DNA from: Paenibacillus sp. MMS18-CY102
Lineage (GTDB): Bacteria; Bacillota; Bacilli; Paenibacillales; Paenibacillaceae
Direction: 5' to 3'
NCBI RefSeq assembly: GCF_009789195.1
Contig: NZ_WSTC01000007.1
Span: 1 to 64,000, forward strand
Length of the DNA: 64,000 nucleotides
Shown here: piece by piece, positions 9,471 to 17,229 of the stretch
How the letters are laid out: every line of letters begins with the position of its first letter
Numbering within the stretch: the stretch's first letter is position 1
Program-made: the position numbers and the translations under genes
Notes under the pieces: generated by a model
Told to the model about the DNA's origin: nothing
Database searches by the model: none
What the model saw: only the letters and a program-made list of their open reading frames with translations

Positions 9471-9713
9471 ATGTTTATGCCTTCCCCTGGCGGGATGCCC
9501 GACACTACTTCCTTGGAGCAAAAAGCAAGCCTTCTCATCGGCCGCCCTGTCGGCGTGTCCATGCGCAACGGCAACGGCGTGACTGGCGTGCTATGCGCCG
9601 TCCAGAATGGCGAGATCTTCCTGCTTCAATACTTGTACCACTCGCAATTCGCAACGTTCCATTATCCGCTTATTCAAGTTGCAGATATTTTGGCATTCCC
9701 ATCTTGCCGTTAA
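9471..9713 (+). CDS. Small hypothetical protein, Sm-like barrel pattern
   Basis: 80 aa from an ATG with GAGGTG six bases upstream. I do not recognise a named family. The segment LIGRPVGVSMRNGNGVTGVL, followed by hydrophobic strands, looks like a short beta-barrel (Sm-like) layout and resembles the C-terminal half of the 43577-43963 product (shared pattern V.V...G...TGV..V). This link is inference from pattern only. Confidence 0.6.
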   Translation: MFMPSPGGMPDTTSLEQKASLLIGRPVGVSMRNGNGVTGVLCAVQNGEIFLLQYLYHSQFATFHYPLIQVADILAFPSCR

Positions 9714-9740
9714 CGGCAAACCCTTGCCAAACAACGAACA

Positions 9741-9780
9741 GGGCTGTCCCTATCGTCCATCTACGACGAAGGGGCAGCCC
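9741..9780. terminator. Hairpin between convergent genes
   Basis: GGGCTGTCCC (9741-9750) pairs with GGGGCAGCCC (9771-9780) with one wobble, 25 bases before the end of the convergent aldo/keto reductase gene. T-tracts on both sides are weak. Confidence 0.45.
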
Positions 9781-9804
9781 CGTTATACATATGGCTTATT
9801 CCGA

Positions 9805-10803
9805 TTAGTTCGGCAGCGCAAGCACGTCTTCGATGCGGCGCAGCTCTTCTTCCGTAAACGCCAGGTTGTTCAGCGCTGCTACGTTATCGTCGATTTGCGA
9901 GACGCGGCTTGCGCCGATCAGCGCCGACGTTACGCGTCCGCCGCGCAGCACCCAAGCGAGCGCCATCTGTGCGAGTGTCTGGCCGCGCTCTTGGGCGAAC
10001 TCGTTCAGCTTGCGAACCTTCGCCATTTTGGCCTCGGTCAGGTCGTTCGATTGCAAGAACACGCTTGCCCCTCCCGCACGGGAGTCAGCCGGCACGCCGC
10101 CGAGGTAACGGTCCGTCAAGACGCCACCCGCCAATGGCGAGAAGACGATCGAGCCGATGCCCTCTTGATCGAGCACATCTTGCAGCCCGTCCTCGATCCA
10201 ACGGTTGAGCATCGAATAGGATGGCTGATGGATGAGGCAAGGCGTGCCAAGGCGTTTCAAAATCGCCGATGCTTCAGCCGTTTGCTCCGCAGAGTAATTC
10301 GAAATGCCGACATACAATGCTTTGCCGGAGCGAATGATCGCATCCAAAGCGCCCATCGTTTCTTCAAGCGGCGTGTTCGGATCTGGACGGTGGTGGTAGA
10401 AAATATCGACGTAGTCGAGCCCCATCCGCTTCAAGCTTTGGTCGAGGCTTGAAACCAAATATTTGCGCGAGCCCCATTCGCCGTAAGGGCCTTGCCACAT
10501 ATAATAGCCCGCTTTCGTCGAAATGATCATCTCATCGCGGTATGCTGCCATGTCTTGCGACATGATGCGCCCAAAATTTTCCTCTGCGGAGCCCGGAGGC
10601 GGACCGTAGTTGTTCGCAAGGTCGAAGTGCGTAATGCCCAAATCGAATGCATGGCGAACCATGGCACGGCCATTCTCGTACTTGTCCACGCCTCCAAAAT
10701 TGTGCCACAGGCCCAGCGATAGTGCGGGCAGCAACAGGCCGCTGCGGCCGCTGCGGTTATATGTCATAGAGTCATAGCGTTTCTCATTAGCTGTATATGC
10801 CAA
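9805..10803 (-). CDS. Aldo/keto reductase, YghZ-like
   Basis: NADPH-dependent reductase of the YghZ (L-glyceraldehyde 3-phosphate reductase) subgroup, 332 aa. Catalytic tetrad is visible: Asp and Tyr in THFDLANNYGPPPGS, Lys in IISTKAGYYMWQGPYGEW, His in VDIFYHHRPDPNTPL. SLGLWHNFG near the N-terminus is typical of YghZ. I place the start at TTG 10803, which has AAGGAG nine bases upstream and gives an N-terminus (LAYTANEKRYDSM) matching the E. coli protein; the frame stays open to 10995, but that extension lacks family resemblance. Divergent from an AraC-type regulator whose promoter lies in the 143-base gap. Confidence 0.9.
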   Translation of the reverse strand: MAYTANEKRYDSMTYNRSGRSGLLLPALSLGLWHNFGGVDKYENGRAMVRHAFDLGITHFDLANNYGPPPGSAEENFGRIMSQDMAAYRDEMIISTKAGYYMWQGPYGEWGSRKYLVSSLDQSLKRMGLDYVDIFYHHRPDPNTPLEETMGALDAIIRSGKALYVGISNYSAEQTAEASAILKRLGTPCLIHQPSYSMLNRWIEDGLQDVLDQEGIGSIVFSPLAGGVLTDRYLGGVPADSRAGGASVFLQSNDLTEAKMAKVRKLNEFAQERGQTLAQMALAWVLRGGRVTSALIGASRVSQIDDNVAALNNLAFTEEELRRIEDVLALPN

Positions 10804-10863
10804 AATGTTCAGCTCCTTGTCCGTGATGGACTCATTGTAGCACTGCAAGTCATGTATTCCCAA

Positions 10864-10893
10864 TGACAGAATGACTGCACTATATGGTATAAT
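10864..10893 (+). promoter_or_regulatory. Promoter of the araC-type gene
   Basis: TATAAT at 10888-10893 with TGACAG 18 bases before it, about 54 bases upstream of the regulator start. It lies in the divergent gap shared with the aldo/keto reductase. Confidence 0.55.
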
Positions 10894-10946
10894 GTCAGAA
10901 TATTTGAAAGCGCGTATTCTTCGAAAAATAGAAGCAGGTGAAGCAA

Positions 10947-11792
10947 TTGAGCACAAAACGAACCAACGGCAGCATCCGAAATAAGCCTGCCGCACCCGCT
11001 GCCGCCCATGATTTGCAAATGATTTATTGGGGGGCGCAAGCCAACACGCCCGGCCAAAGCTGGGGACCTGGGGTCAAGGATCACCATAAGCTTTATTTTG
11101 CCCGGTCAGGCAAAGGCAGCCTTACTTATCGTGGACAAACCTATTCGGTCCATAGCGGACAAGGGTTTTATGCGCCGCCTAACGAGGTCTATTCTTATGC
11201 AGCAGACATGGATGACCCGTGGAATTATAACTGTATCGCCTTTGTCGGCGACCAGGCAGATTTGGTGCTGGAGCGCACAACCTTAACAGCCCAGCCGGTA
11301 TTTGACCAGCCTGCGGAGATGGATAATAGCTGGTTTGCCCGATTAGCGGAAACAAGCGAGCGCCCTGGAGGCGACTTGCTGCAGCAGGCAACCTTGTATG
11401 AGCTGCTTGCAACCCTCATCCGTATTGCACCAGCTACCCAACAGGAGCCCGACGCGCGCAGGCCACGTGAGGAATATGTACGGCAAGCCGCTGACTTCAT
11501 CCATCGCCACTACGACGAAGAGGTGACGATTCGCCAATTGTCCGACTATCTCGGGCTGGACCGCAAATATGTCGCCACGCTCTTCCGCGAAGCGCTCGGC
11601 ATGCCGCCGCAGCAATATTTGCTCCACTATCGCATGAACAAGGCCAAGGAGCTGCTGCGCAGCACCGCGTTATCGGTTACAGAGACAGCCCGTTCCGTCG
11701 GCTACAAGGATGCGCTGCTGTTTTCCCGCATGTTCAAAAAAGTGGTCGGCGTAGCGCCCAGCCATTATGTCCAGCAACTAGTTAAGCTTTAG
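10947..11792 (+). CDS. AraC family transcriptional regulator
   Basis: 281 aa. The N-terminal cupin-like sensor covers about residues 30-140 (KDHHKLYFARSGKGSLTYRG); the C-terminal double helix-turn-helix covers the last 100 residues (VTIRQLSDYLGLDRKYVATL and VTETARSVGYKDALLFSRMF). I choose TTG 10947 because AGGTGA is correctly spaced before it; a GTG nine bases upstream has no ribosome site. Probably regulates the divergent aldo/keto reductase gene (inference from position). Its last 15 bases overlap the convergent VanZ-like gene. Confidence 0.9.
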   Translation: MSTKRTNGSIRNKPAAPAAAHDLQMIYWGAQANTPGQSWGPGVKDHHKLYFARSGKGSLTYRGQTYSVHSGQGFYAPPNEVYSYAADMDDPWNYNCIAFVGDQADLVLERTTLTAQPVFDQPAEMDNSWFARLAETSERPGGDLLQQATLYELLATLIRIAPATQQEPDARRPREEYVRQAADFIHRHYDEEVTIRQLSDYLGLDRKYVATLFREALGMPPQQYLLHYRMNKAKELLRSTALSVTETARSVGYKDALLFSRMFKKVVGVAPSHYVQQLVKL

Positions 11793-12224
11793 CACTCTGC
11801 CTCTCTTGGCCTGATTGCCCTTCATGGATGTGTACATGATCCTCGCGGCGAGCGCAATGCCTGCACCGTCGATAAACATATCAATCATCCGGCCGTCGCG
11901 CCCGAAGTACAGCTGAAGCACTTCCGTCAGCACTGCATATCCAGCAGCTAGAAGGACGCCCCTGCGAATAGTATGCAGTTGGCGGCCTCCAGCCGATATG
12001 ATCAGCATAGTGAGAACGAAGAAGCCTGAAAAATGGCCGATTTTTTGCAGCAAATAAAGCTTGCTAGTCAGCCATACATCGTTCATTCGGAACAAGTCGC
12101 CAAGGTTTGGGTTCGAGTCCCAACGAAATTCAATGATAAAATGCTGCAACAGCAGCTTAAAGCTCATCGTACAGGTGCAGACGAATAGGACAGCACACCA
12201 TAAAAGTGGAATGATTACCCTCAT
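11778..12224 (-). CDS. VanZ family membrane protein
   Basis: 148 aa with four hydrophobic segments. The segments KIGHFSGFFVLTMLI and TEVLQLYFGRDGRMIDMFID match the VanZ signature (K..H...F and E..Q.....R....D...N). VanZ confers low-level teicoplanin resistance in enterococci; most VanZ-like proteins have unknown roles. The 3' end overlaps the convergent araC gene by 15 bases. Confidence 0.85.
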   Translation of the reverse strand: MRVIIPLLWCAVLFVCTCTMSFKLLLQHFIIEFRWDSNPNLGDLFRMNDVWLTSKLYLLQKIGHFSGFFVLTMLIISAGGRQLHTIRRGVLLAAGYAVLTEVLQLYFGRDGRMIDMFIDGAGIALAARIMYTSMKGNQAKRGRVLKLN

Positions 12225-12373
12225 AAACCTACCTGCTTTCTAGCCGATCCCGGAATACAATGATCGGCTTCTTTACATTATGGCCTAGTTATCCGCCCTC
12301 TTAACCTCCAGTCCTCCCGGCGCATTGGCGTTCACACCACCATCACCTACGCACGCAACTGCATCCTCACAAT

Positions 12374-12572
12374 CCCATTGCATTTCGTACAATGGGAACT
12401 CGTTCAACCCTCTCAGAAACATCTTATCATTGTAGTTCATGCAATGAGATAAGTCCCATAAGCATGTTTAAAGCAAATTTCGCTTAGATTCGAACTTTCC
12501 CATTGTACGAAATGCAGTAGGAGCAGCTTACAGCGCATTAAACTTAGTTGCCATTGTACGAAATACAATAGC
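12374..12572. repeat. Four copies of a CCATTG...CAATGG hairpin repeat
   Basis: Copy 1 (12374-12396) has perfect arms CCCATTG and CAATGGG. Copy 3 (12499-12521) is its reverse complement with two changes, copy 4 (12550-12572) is a close relative in that orientation, and copy 2 (12423-12453) is a diverged hairpin with arms CTTAT..ATTG. A second cluster lies at 60860-61060. Confidence 0.85.
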
Positions 12573-12611
12573 ATCGCAGAACAGCTCAGCGTTTCAGCGC
12601 CCCACAGCACA

Positions 12612-12645
12612 GCAAAGCCCCGAGCAAAGCTTCGCCCGGGGCCGA
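12612..12645 (-). terminator. Terminator after SRAP-like gene
   Basis: GCCCCGAGC (12617-12625) pairs imperfectly with GCCCGGGGC (12634-12642). On the minus strand the stem is followed by TTTGCTG, a weak T-tract. Confidence 0.5.
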
Positions 12646-12659
12646 TAGAAATGCTATGC

Positions 12660-13334
12660 CTACACCGAGCCGAACTTCAGCTCCATCACACAATCCGGCT
12701 GCTCGTACTTGACGTCGCTAACTGCATTTGTAACAGGGAACGAACGCAGCTGGAAAGGCTCCAGCGGCTGAATGTATGTACGCAATTCTGCAAAATCCGT
12801 TACCTCCGGATTCATCCAACGCTCGATGCCTTCCTCATCAAGGACAACGGGCAGGCGCTGCTGCCACGCGGCCATTGGGCCAGAGGAAGGGACCGTTAAT
12901 ATGGTGAACGCCCGCTCCTCTTTGCCCTGCGGATTAATCCAGCTATCATAGATGCCCGCCATGCCGAACAATGGCCGCCGCTCTACGATGATATGCATCG
13001 CGCGCGGATCACGCTCAAGCCCCTCCTGCTTCCAGCCGTAAAATCCAGTGCTTGGCACGATACAACGGCGGCTTTTGAGCATCCGATAAAAATGGCTCTT
13101 GGAGCCGATCCGTTCCCCGTCTGCATTAATAGAATCCTTCGCCCAGAATGGAAACAGCCCCCAACGCGCCTCATCGACCATCCGATAACGATGGCGGTCA
13201 TTCATAACGATCGACACGCGCTGCGTCGGCGCAATATTAAATCGATTCGCTAAGCAGCTTCTCACATTCCACACCTTAAATTGGCCAACCACATCATGAA
13301 TATCTGACTTTAACGCGAATCGCTCCACCCTCAT
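12660..13334 (-). CDS. SRAP (HMCES/YedK-like) protein lacking catalytic residues
   Basis: SRAP proteins shield abasic sites in single-stranded DNA by forming a covalent bond through Cys2. This 224 aa protein has the fold's landmarks: FNIAPTQRV (32-40), ARWGLFPFWA (56-65), SINADGE (68-74), RRCIVPSTGFYGWKQEG (89-105) and RLPVVL (160-165). The start MRVERFAL replaces the usual MCGRF, so Cys2 is missing. The usual Glu of GFYEW is Gly100, and the His before RxP is Gln158; only Asn70 remains. The ATG has GGAAGG upstream and no Cys-containing alternative exists. Probably a pseudoenzyme or DNA-binding derivative. It follows an AraC gene by 78 bases and may be co-transcribed. Confidence 0.85.
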   Translation of the reverse strand: MRVERFALKSDIHDVVGQFKVWNVRSCLANRFNIAPTQRVSIVMNDRHRYRMVDEARWGLFPFWAKDSINADGERIGSKSHFYRMLKSRRCIVPSTGFYGWKQEGLERDPRAMHIIVERRPLFGMAGIYDSWINPQGKEERAFTILTVPSSGPMAAWQQRLPVVLDEEGIERWMNPEVTDFAELRTYIQPLEPFQLRSFPVTNAVSDVKYEQPDCVMELKFGSV

Positions 13335-13412
13335 ACGCCTGCCTTCCAATCGAGATACGGTAGTATCTGGCATCGAAAGGGAATTTATGCAAATCAGGTG
13401 CAGCATTCTTAG

Positions 13413-14264
13413 TTAGCCTGTAAAACGCTTGCGGAATCGCAGCGGCGATAACCCTGTATGCTCCGCGAACAAGCGGGAAAAATGCGGCGTTTGCTGGAAT
13501 CCCGTCTCCTCCGCCACTCGGGCAATCGGCCAGTCCGTCTTAATAAGCAGCAGCTTTGCTTGGTCTAGCCGATAATAGAGCAAAAATTGCTGTGGCGTAC
13601 AACCAAACACTTCCGTCATGCAACGCGCAATATAGTTCGAATGAAGCCGCAGCGCTTCGCTAAGCATTCGATTGCTGATCGGTGTCCGGTAATGCAGCTT
13701 CAAATAGGCTGCTGTCCGCTCCGCGACCGATACCGCAGCCTTTGCTTCATCCGAGCGCCAGCCCTCATCGAGCATTTGCAACAGATGAAGAAACCGCTGC
13801 TGCCGATCCCAGAACGCCGCATGGGAGGAACCGCTTGCCGCTTCATGCAAGCCGGCAAACATCTCGCGTGCTTCCTCTGGATAGGATAGCGTCATATGCT
13901 TAGGCAGCCGTATTGCATAGGTATAGTAATCGCCCCGCAGCGTCCCCGGCTGGGAGCTATCCGTCTCCTCCCACTCGCCTGGCGCTTGGAAGTGGATCCA
14001 GTCGAAGACGGTCTCTTGCTCGCACGGCTTTACGGAGTAATGCCACCGATCCGGCCGAAGAATTAAAATTTGGCCAGGGCCAAGCGACCATTGCTTATCT
14101 TCTTCCCCAATGTAGAGCGTCCCCTCATGCAGGAACAGCATATCGAATACGCCGATATTCGAGCGGTTCGGATGCTCCTCTCCCACCGAATAGGTCACGC
14201 GATTCGATTCAATGAAATATGGAAGCGGCGGTGAACGAAAGGTGAGCAGCTGCTGGTTCGTCAT
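13413..14264 (-). CDS. AraC family transcriptional regulator
   Basis: 283 aa. N-terminal cupin (GVFDMLFLHEGTLYIGEE, ILILRPDRWHYSV) and C-terminal helix-turn-helix pair (ISNRMLSEALRLHSNYIARC; IARVAEETGFQQTPHFSRLF) of the AraC/XylS family, the type that in this family of bacteria senses sugars. AAGGAG precedes the ATG by about 11 bases. Its target is unknown; the only same-strand neighbour is the SRAP-like gene downstream. Confidence 0.9.
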   Translation of the reverse strand: MTNQQLLTFRSPPLPYFIESNRVTYSVGEEHPNRSNIGVFDMLFLHEGTLYIGEEDKQWSLGPGQILILRPDRWHYSVKPCEQETVFDWIHFQAPGEWEETDSSQPGTLRGDYYTYAIRLPKHMTLSYPEEAREMFAGLHEAASGSSHAAFWDRQQRFLHLLQMLDEGWRSDEAKAAVSVAERTAAYLKLHYRTPISNRMLSEALRLHSNYIARCMTEVFGCTPQQFLLYYRLDQAKLLLIKTDWPIARVAEETGFQQTPHFSRLFAEHTGLSPLRFRKRFTG

Positions 14265-14667
14265 GTCGGAGCAATCTCCTTCGCTGTGTGTAAATATGCA
14301 AAATATAGGATGAAATAATTACTATTTTATTATCATTCTATCAAATTAAAAAAGGTTGTAAAGGTGATAATCTTGCAAAATCGATCGATGGAAAGGACAG
14401 ATCTATTAACCGCCTAAACATGCCTCCCCTGAGTTAGACAAAAAAAAGAACCTGCCAGCATAAACCGGCAGGCGAGGCCGCGTCGCGGCACATAAACGCC
14501 GCAGCCTACTCAAGGAAGGGGGTGTAGCAGTAATGCGAAATCACGATGATGCCTGAAAAGTGAGAGATTAGCGATTCTGCCTAGATCCGCTCATCGGCAA
14601 TTAAGCCATTCACATGTCACAGCCTGGCAAACACGTTGGTGGAATAACCTTAACGGCACGCGCTCCT
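14265..14667. other. Gene-free intergenic stretch
   Basis: The part nearest the AraC start (14265-14390) is AT-rich and probably holds that gene's promoter. The rest contains the terminator of the upstream minus-strand cluster (14441-14468). I see no gene or RNA. Confidence 0.6.
14441..14468 (-). terminator. Terminator of the flavodoxin/RecB-like cluster
   Basis: Minus-strand stem CCTGCCGG, loop TTTATG, CTGGCAGG, then a run TTCTTTTTTTT. Confidence 0.85.
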
Positions 14668-15414
14668 TCAAGCCAGGCAGTCGCCTCTGAGGGGGCAGGT
14701 GCGGCATTCGGCCACATCGCCCGATTTGCGTATGCCGCCCTCATCCATTTCGAATGAGAGCAGCAAGCGCAAGTAATCGACCGACGCACACACGCCTGCG
14801 GCGTCGGGCTGCCAGCTCTGGACGGTTCCGTCCAGCATGGCATGCACTTCAATTCGCGATGGCACCTGGCCAAACGCATAATAACAAAACACGGTTACGA
14901 GATGGCGAAACGCTTCGCTAATGTCACGGTCCTCATTGACCGTATATTTGCGTATGACAAGCTCACGTCCGCACGTGTCTCCGAATACCGTATGAAAAAT
15001 AACGGACAACGTCGTCCCTAGCGGCTGCACATAAGTCTCGAATCGCTCAAACGCTATAATTGGATCGCCATTGATCCCATTATGATTGCCGTTTTCGAGC
15101 AGCAAATCGTACAGGCGCACCTTCAGCAAAGCTTTCACATGCTCATACTGGGATGCCGATTCGAAGCGGTTCACCTTATTCGTCCAGCGGCTATCCAACA
15201 GCTGATCAAGCGCTTCGCGCTTTCGGGATTGCGGCGGCAGTTGGTAAAAGCCATCAACGGCATGGCTGATCGCATATTGTGCCAATTGGCGCCAATGCAG
15301 GCGATCGGCTCGGCGGTCAGATGCACGTTTTCGTGCATATCGATACGGACAGCGCAGCCAGTCCTCCAAGCGGTAATCCTCAAGCATCGCTTTGCCTGGC
15401 CGTTGTTCTGCCAT
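14668..15414 (-). CDS. Hypothetical RecB/Cas4-like protein with Fe-S type cysteines
   Basis: 248 aa, not firmly identified. The N-terminal segment LEDWLRCPYRYARKRA and the C-terminal ECRTCPLRGDCLA look like the four-cysteine arrangement that holds an iron-sulfur cluster in Cas4 and AddB-type PD-(D/E)XK nucleases. The expected catalytic core (D...ExK) is not clear: the matching stretch GRELVIRKYTVNED lacks the ExK. It may therefore be a nuclease-fold protein that has lost activity. GGAGGTGACG lies before the ATG. It starts 47 bases after the flavodoxin stop and shares the Fur-controlled cluster. Confidence 0.6.
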   Translation of the reverse strand: MAEQRPGKAMLEDYRLEDWLRCPYRYARKRASDRRADRLHWRQLAQYAISHAVDGFYQLPPQSRKREALDQLLDSRWTNKVNRFESASQYEHVKALLKVRLYDLLLENGNHNGINGDPIIAFERFETYVQPLGTTLSVIFHTVFGDTCGRELVIRKYTVNEDRDISEAFRHLVTVFCYYAFGQVPSRIEVHAMLDGTVQSWQPDAAGVCASVDYLRLLLSFEMDEGGIRKSGDVAECRTCPLRGDCLA

Positions 15415-15461
15415 CGCCCCGTCACCTCCATGCGTCCACTAAGCTTTAGCCTGCCTCGCCC

Positions 15462-15914
15462 CTATACGCTAGCTGCGGCGAGCTCTGCAAGCCTGCGGCC
15501 TAGCGCTCGGCATTGCTCTGTCTCTTCATTGGTCGGATTCAGCTCCACCTTAATGCTGTCAGCTGCAATGGCCGCTCCGCGGTCCTTCAGCTTCTGCTCC
15601 AGCGTATCGACTGCCCCGCAGAAAATATCATATGCTGAGTCGCCTGAGCCGAAGACCGCTGCTTGCTTGCCATTCAGGTCGAGCCCATCCATTGCTTCAT
15701 AGTAATCAAGCATTTCGTCGGGCAGTTCCCCATCGCCCCACGTATATGCCCCTATAATAATCGCGTCATACTGTTCCAGCTGCGACGCTTCGGTGTCCAT
15801 CACATTTTTCACAACAGGCTCCAAGCCCGCCGCTTTCACGCCTTCCGCAATGGCATCCGACAGTTCCTCTGTGTTGCCCGACATGCTGGCGAATACGATA
15901 ATGACCTTAGCCAT
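15462..15914 (-). CDS. Flavodoxin
   Basis: Small FMN electron carrier, 150 aa, a short-chain flavodoxin like B. subtilis YkuN/YkuP. The phosphate loop ASMSGNTEELSDAIA at residues 9-23 and the FMN-binding loops GAYTWGDGELPDE and FGSGDSAYDIFCGAVD are intact. Flavodoxins replace ferredoxin when iron is short, which fits the Fur boxes upstream of the cluster. It begins three bases after the propeller-like gene stop, so they are one transcript. Confidence 0.93.
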   Translation of the reverse strand: MAKVIIVFASMSGNTEELSDAIAEGVKAAGLEPVVKNVMDTEASQLEQYDAIIIGAYTWGDGELPDEMLDYYEAMDGLDLNGKQAAVFGSGDSAYDIFCGAVDTLEQKLKDRGAAIAADSIKVELNPTNEETEQCRALGRRLAELAAASV

Positions 15915-15917
15915 CCT

Positions 15918-16754
15918 TTACGATTCCTCCTCTTGCTCTCCAGCGAGCGGCATCGCCTGAATCCCTTCGAACAGCGTGGCCATCATCAAGTGCTTGCCGT
16001 CTGAGTCCACATCAGTAACAGGAAAACCAAGTTTAACTGCGAATAGCGTAATCTGCCCTCTCAAGTAGCCGATGCGGTACAAGCCTTTGTCCGTGCAGGC
16101 ATACACATGGCCAGCTTTCTTCACTAGCGTGAATATGATCCGATTGTCGAAGCGCACAACATCGAATCCGCCGCGTTTGTTGCCAACAATCAGCTCACCG
16201 CCAGCGCCTGCCCCGAGCAGATGCCCGTGAAAGACCGCCAAGGACGTCACCTCAACTTGCAGATGGAACTGGCTCCACTCATCCACGAATCGGTCGTATA
16301 TCGCGATGCCTTCCTCATGCCCAACAATGAGAAATTGCGGCAGGTTCAAAAAGTCATACACCTTATTATCCGGGCATGCGACCTTCTCCCAAGCGCCGCC
16401 GCACCGATGCCATAGCCCATATTCCGTAGCCGCCCATCCGCATTGGCCTGCGGCTTTGTACTGATAACAGGGAATTGAGCTTCCCGGATGATGCCATTGC
16501 CCTTCCTCGTACGTGAACAGCCCTTCGTTCGTACATGCATAGAGCTTTCCTTGTGCAAGCTGCAAACGATTAACGACGAGCTCAGGCGGCAATTCCTCGC
16601 TAATTAGCGTCCAATCGCTCACTGAGCTGCTATGGTAAATTCCATTGCCGGGAGACGCCGCATATACATTATCGCCATCCGTCTTGACCGCAGAGAACGG
16701 AAAGAGCATCCAGTTCCACGGCTTCTGCTTGCTGACCGCTTCTCCGCCCTTCAT
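15918..16754 (-). CDS. Propeller-like repeat protein, unknown function
   Basis: 278 aa. No named family recognised. Repeating units of about 40 residues carry patterns such as GDNVYAASPGNGIYHS, GKLYACTNEGLFTYEEG, GWAATEYGLWHRCGG and GHVYACTDKGLYRIG, which resembles a beta-propeller or two-component-regulator-propeller layout. There is no signal peptide, so it should be cytoplasmic. The ATG is preceded by GGAAGGAGA and overlaps the upstream small gene by four bases. Its position between Fur boxes and flavodoxin suggests a role in iron limitation (inference). Confidence 0.75.
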   Translation of the reverse strand: MKGGEAVSKQKPWNWMLFPFSAVKTDGDNVYAASPGNGIYHSSSVSDWTLISEELPPELVVNRLQLAQGKLYACTNEGLFTYEEGQWHHPGSSIPCYQYKAAGQCGWAATEYGLWHRCGGAWEKVACPDNKVYDFLNLPQFLIVGHEEGIAIYDRFVDEWSQFHLQVEVTSLAVFHGHLLGAGAGGELIVGNKRGGFDVVRFDNRIIFTLVKKAGHVYACTDKGLYRIGYLRGQITLFAVKLGFPVTDVDSDGKHLMMATLFEGIQAMPLAGEQEEES

Positions 16755-16939
16755 GCTAACGGTCTCCTTCCATTACGGTCCGCTTGCAGCAGCTCCCGCG
16801 TTTGTTGATGATAAGCAAGCGCTGATCCGACAGCCGTTGAGAAGCCTTCAGCTGCGCTCCGCTCATTCCCTTCGGCAGCATGCCCATCCTGATTCGCCGC
16901 TCCCGACTGGCTTACAATTAAATCGTATAACAAGCCCAT
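16751..16939 (-). CDS. Small hypothetical protein, first gene of Fur-controlled cluster
   Basis: 62 aa starting MGLLYDLIVSQSGAANQ. Not recognised. AAAGGGGG lies about 11 bases upstream and the stop overlaps the next start (ATGA), both of which argue for a real gene. It is the first gene after the two Fur boxes at 17043-17090. Confidence 0.6.
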   Translation of the reverse strand: MGLLYDLIVSQSGAANQDGHAAEGNERSAAEGFSTAVGSALAYHQQTRELLQADRNGRRPLA

Positions 16940-17042
16940 TACATGAAAGCCCCCTTTGCTTCGAACGTTTCTTCTTCATTGCTATAGGTGTAGGCCGATT
17001 CGTTTCATCAAAAGACCGGCACGATAGGTTGTTTAGAGTTCT

Positions 17043-17090
17043 TGATAATGATTATCATTATCCCAATACATTGAATGATAACGATTATCA
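17043..17090 (-). promoter_or_regulatory. Two Fur boxes upstream of the flavodoxin cluster
   Basis: 17043-17057 is a perfect 7-1-7 box (TGATAATGATTATCA), extended to a 19-base match at 17044-17062. 17076-17090 (TGATAACGATTATCA) has one mismatch. They are about 105 bases before the first minus-strand gene, and no plus-strand gene starts nearby. Confidence 0.88.
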
Positions 17091-17123
17091 GTCGCATTGT
17101 CAACCACTATTTCCAATTCATAT

Positions 17124-17181
17124 ACAAAAAAGCTATCCCCCATTTCCATGCCTAAACGGCACCATAATAAGGAATAGCTTC
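17124..17181 (-). terminator. Terminator after GAF-domain gene
   Basis: Minus-strand AAGCTATTCC and GGGATAGCTT pair around a long loop (17131-17180) and run into TTTTTGTATA. Confidence 0.7.
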
Positions 17182-17229
17182 AATTATCCTATTCGCATAG
17201 CAGATCCGCCATCTGGCGCACTGCTTCGG

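Larger units (their letters stand above)
12225..12659. other. Gene-free intergenic stretch with hairpin repeats
   Basis: No gene is seen. The stretch holds four copies of a 23-base hairpin repeat (12374-12572) and the terminator of the downstream minus-strand gene. Confidence 0.7.

Noticed and set aside
10804-10995. Upstream extension of the aldo/keto reductase
   Set aside because: It overlaps the divergent araC promoter and start; the YghZ N-terminus aligns from TTG 10803.
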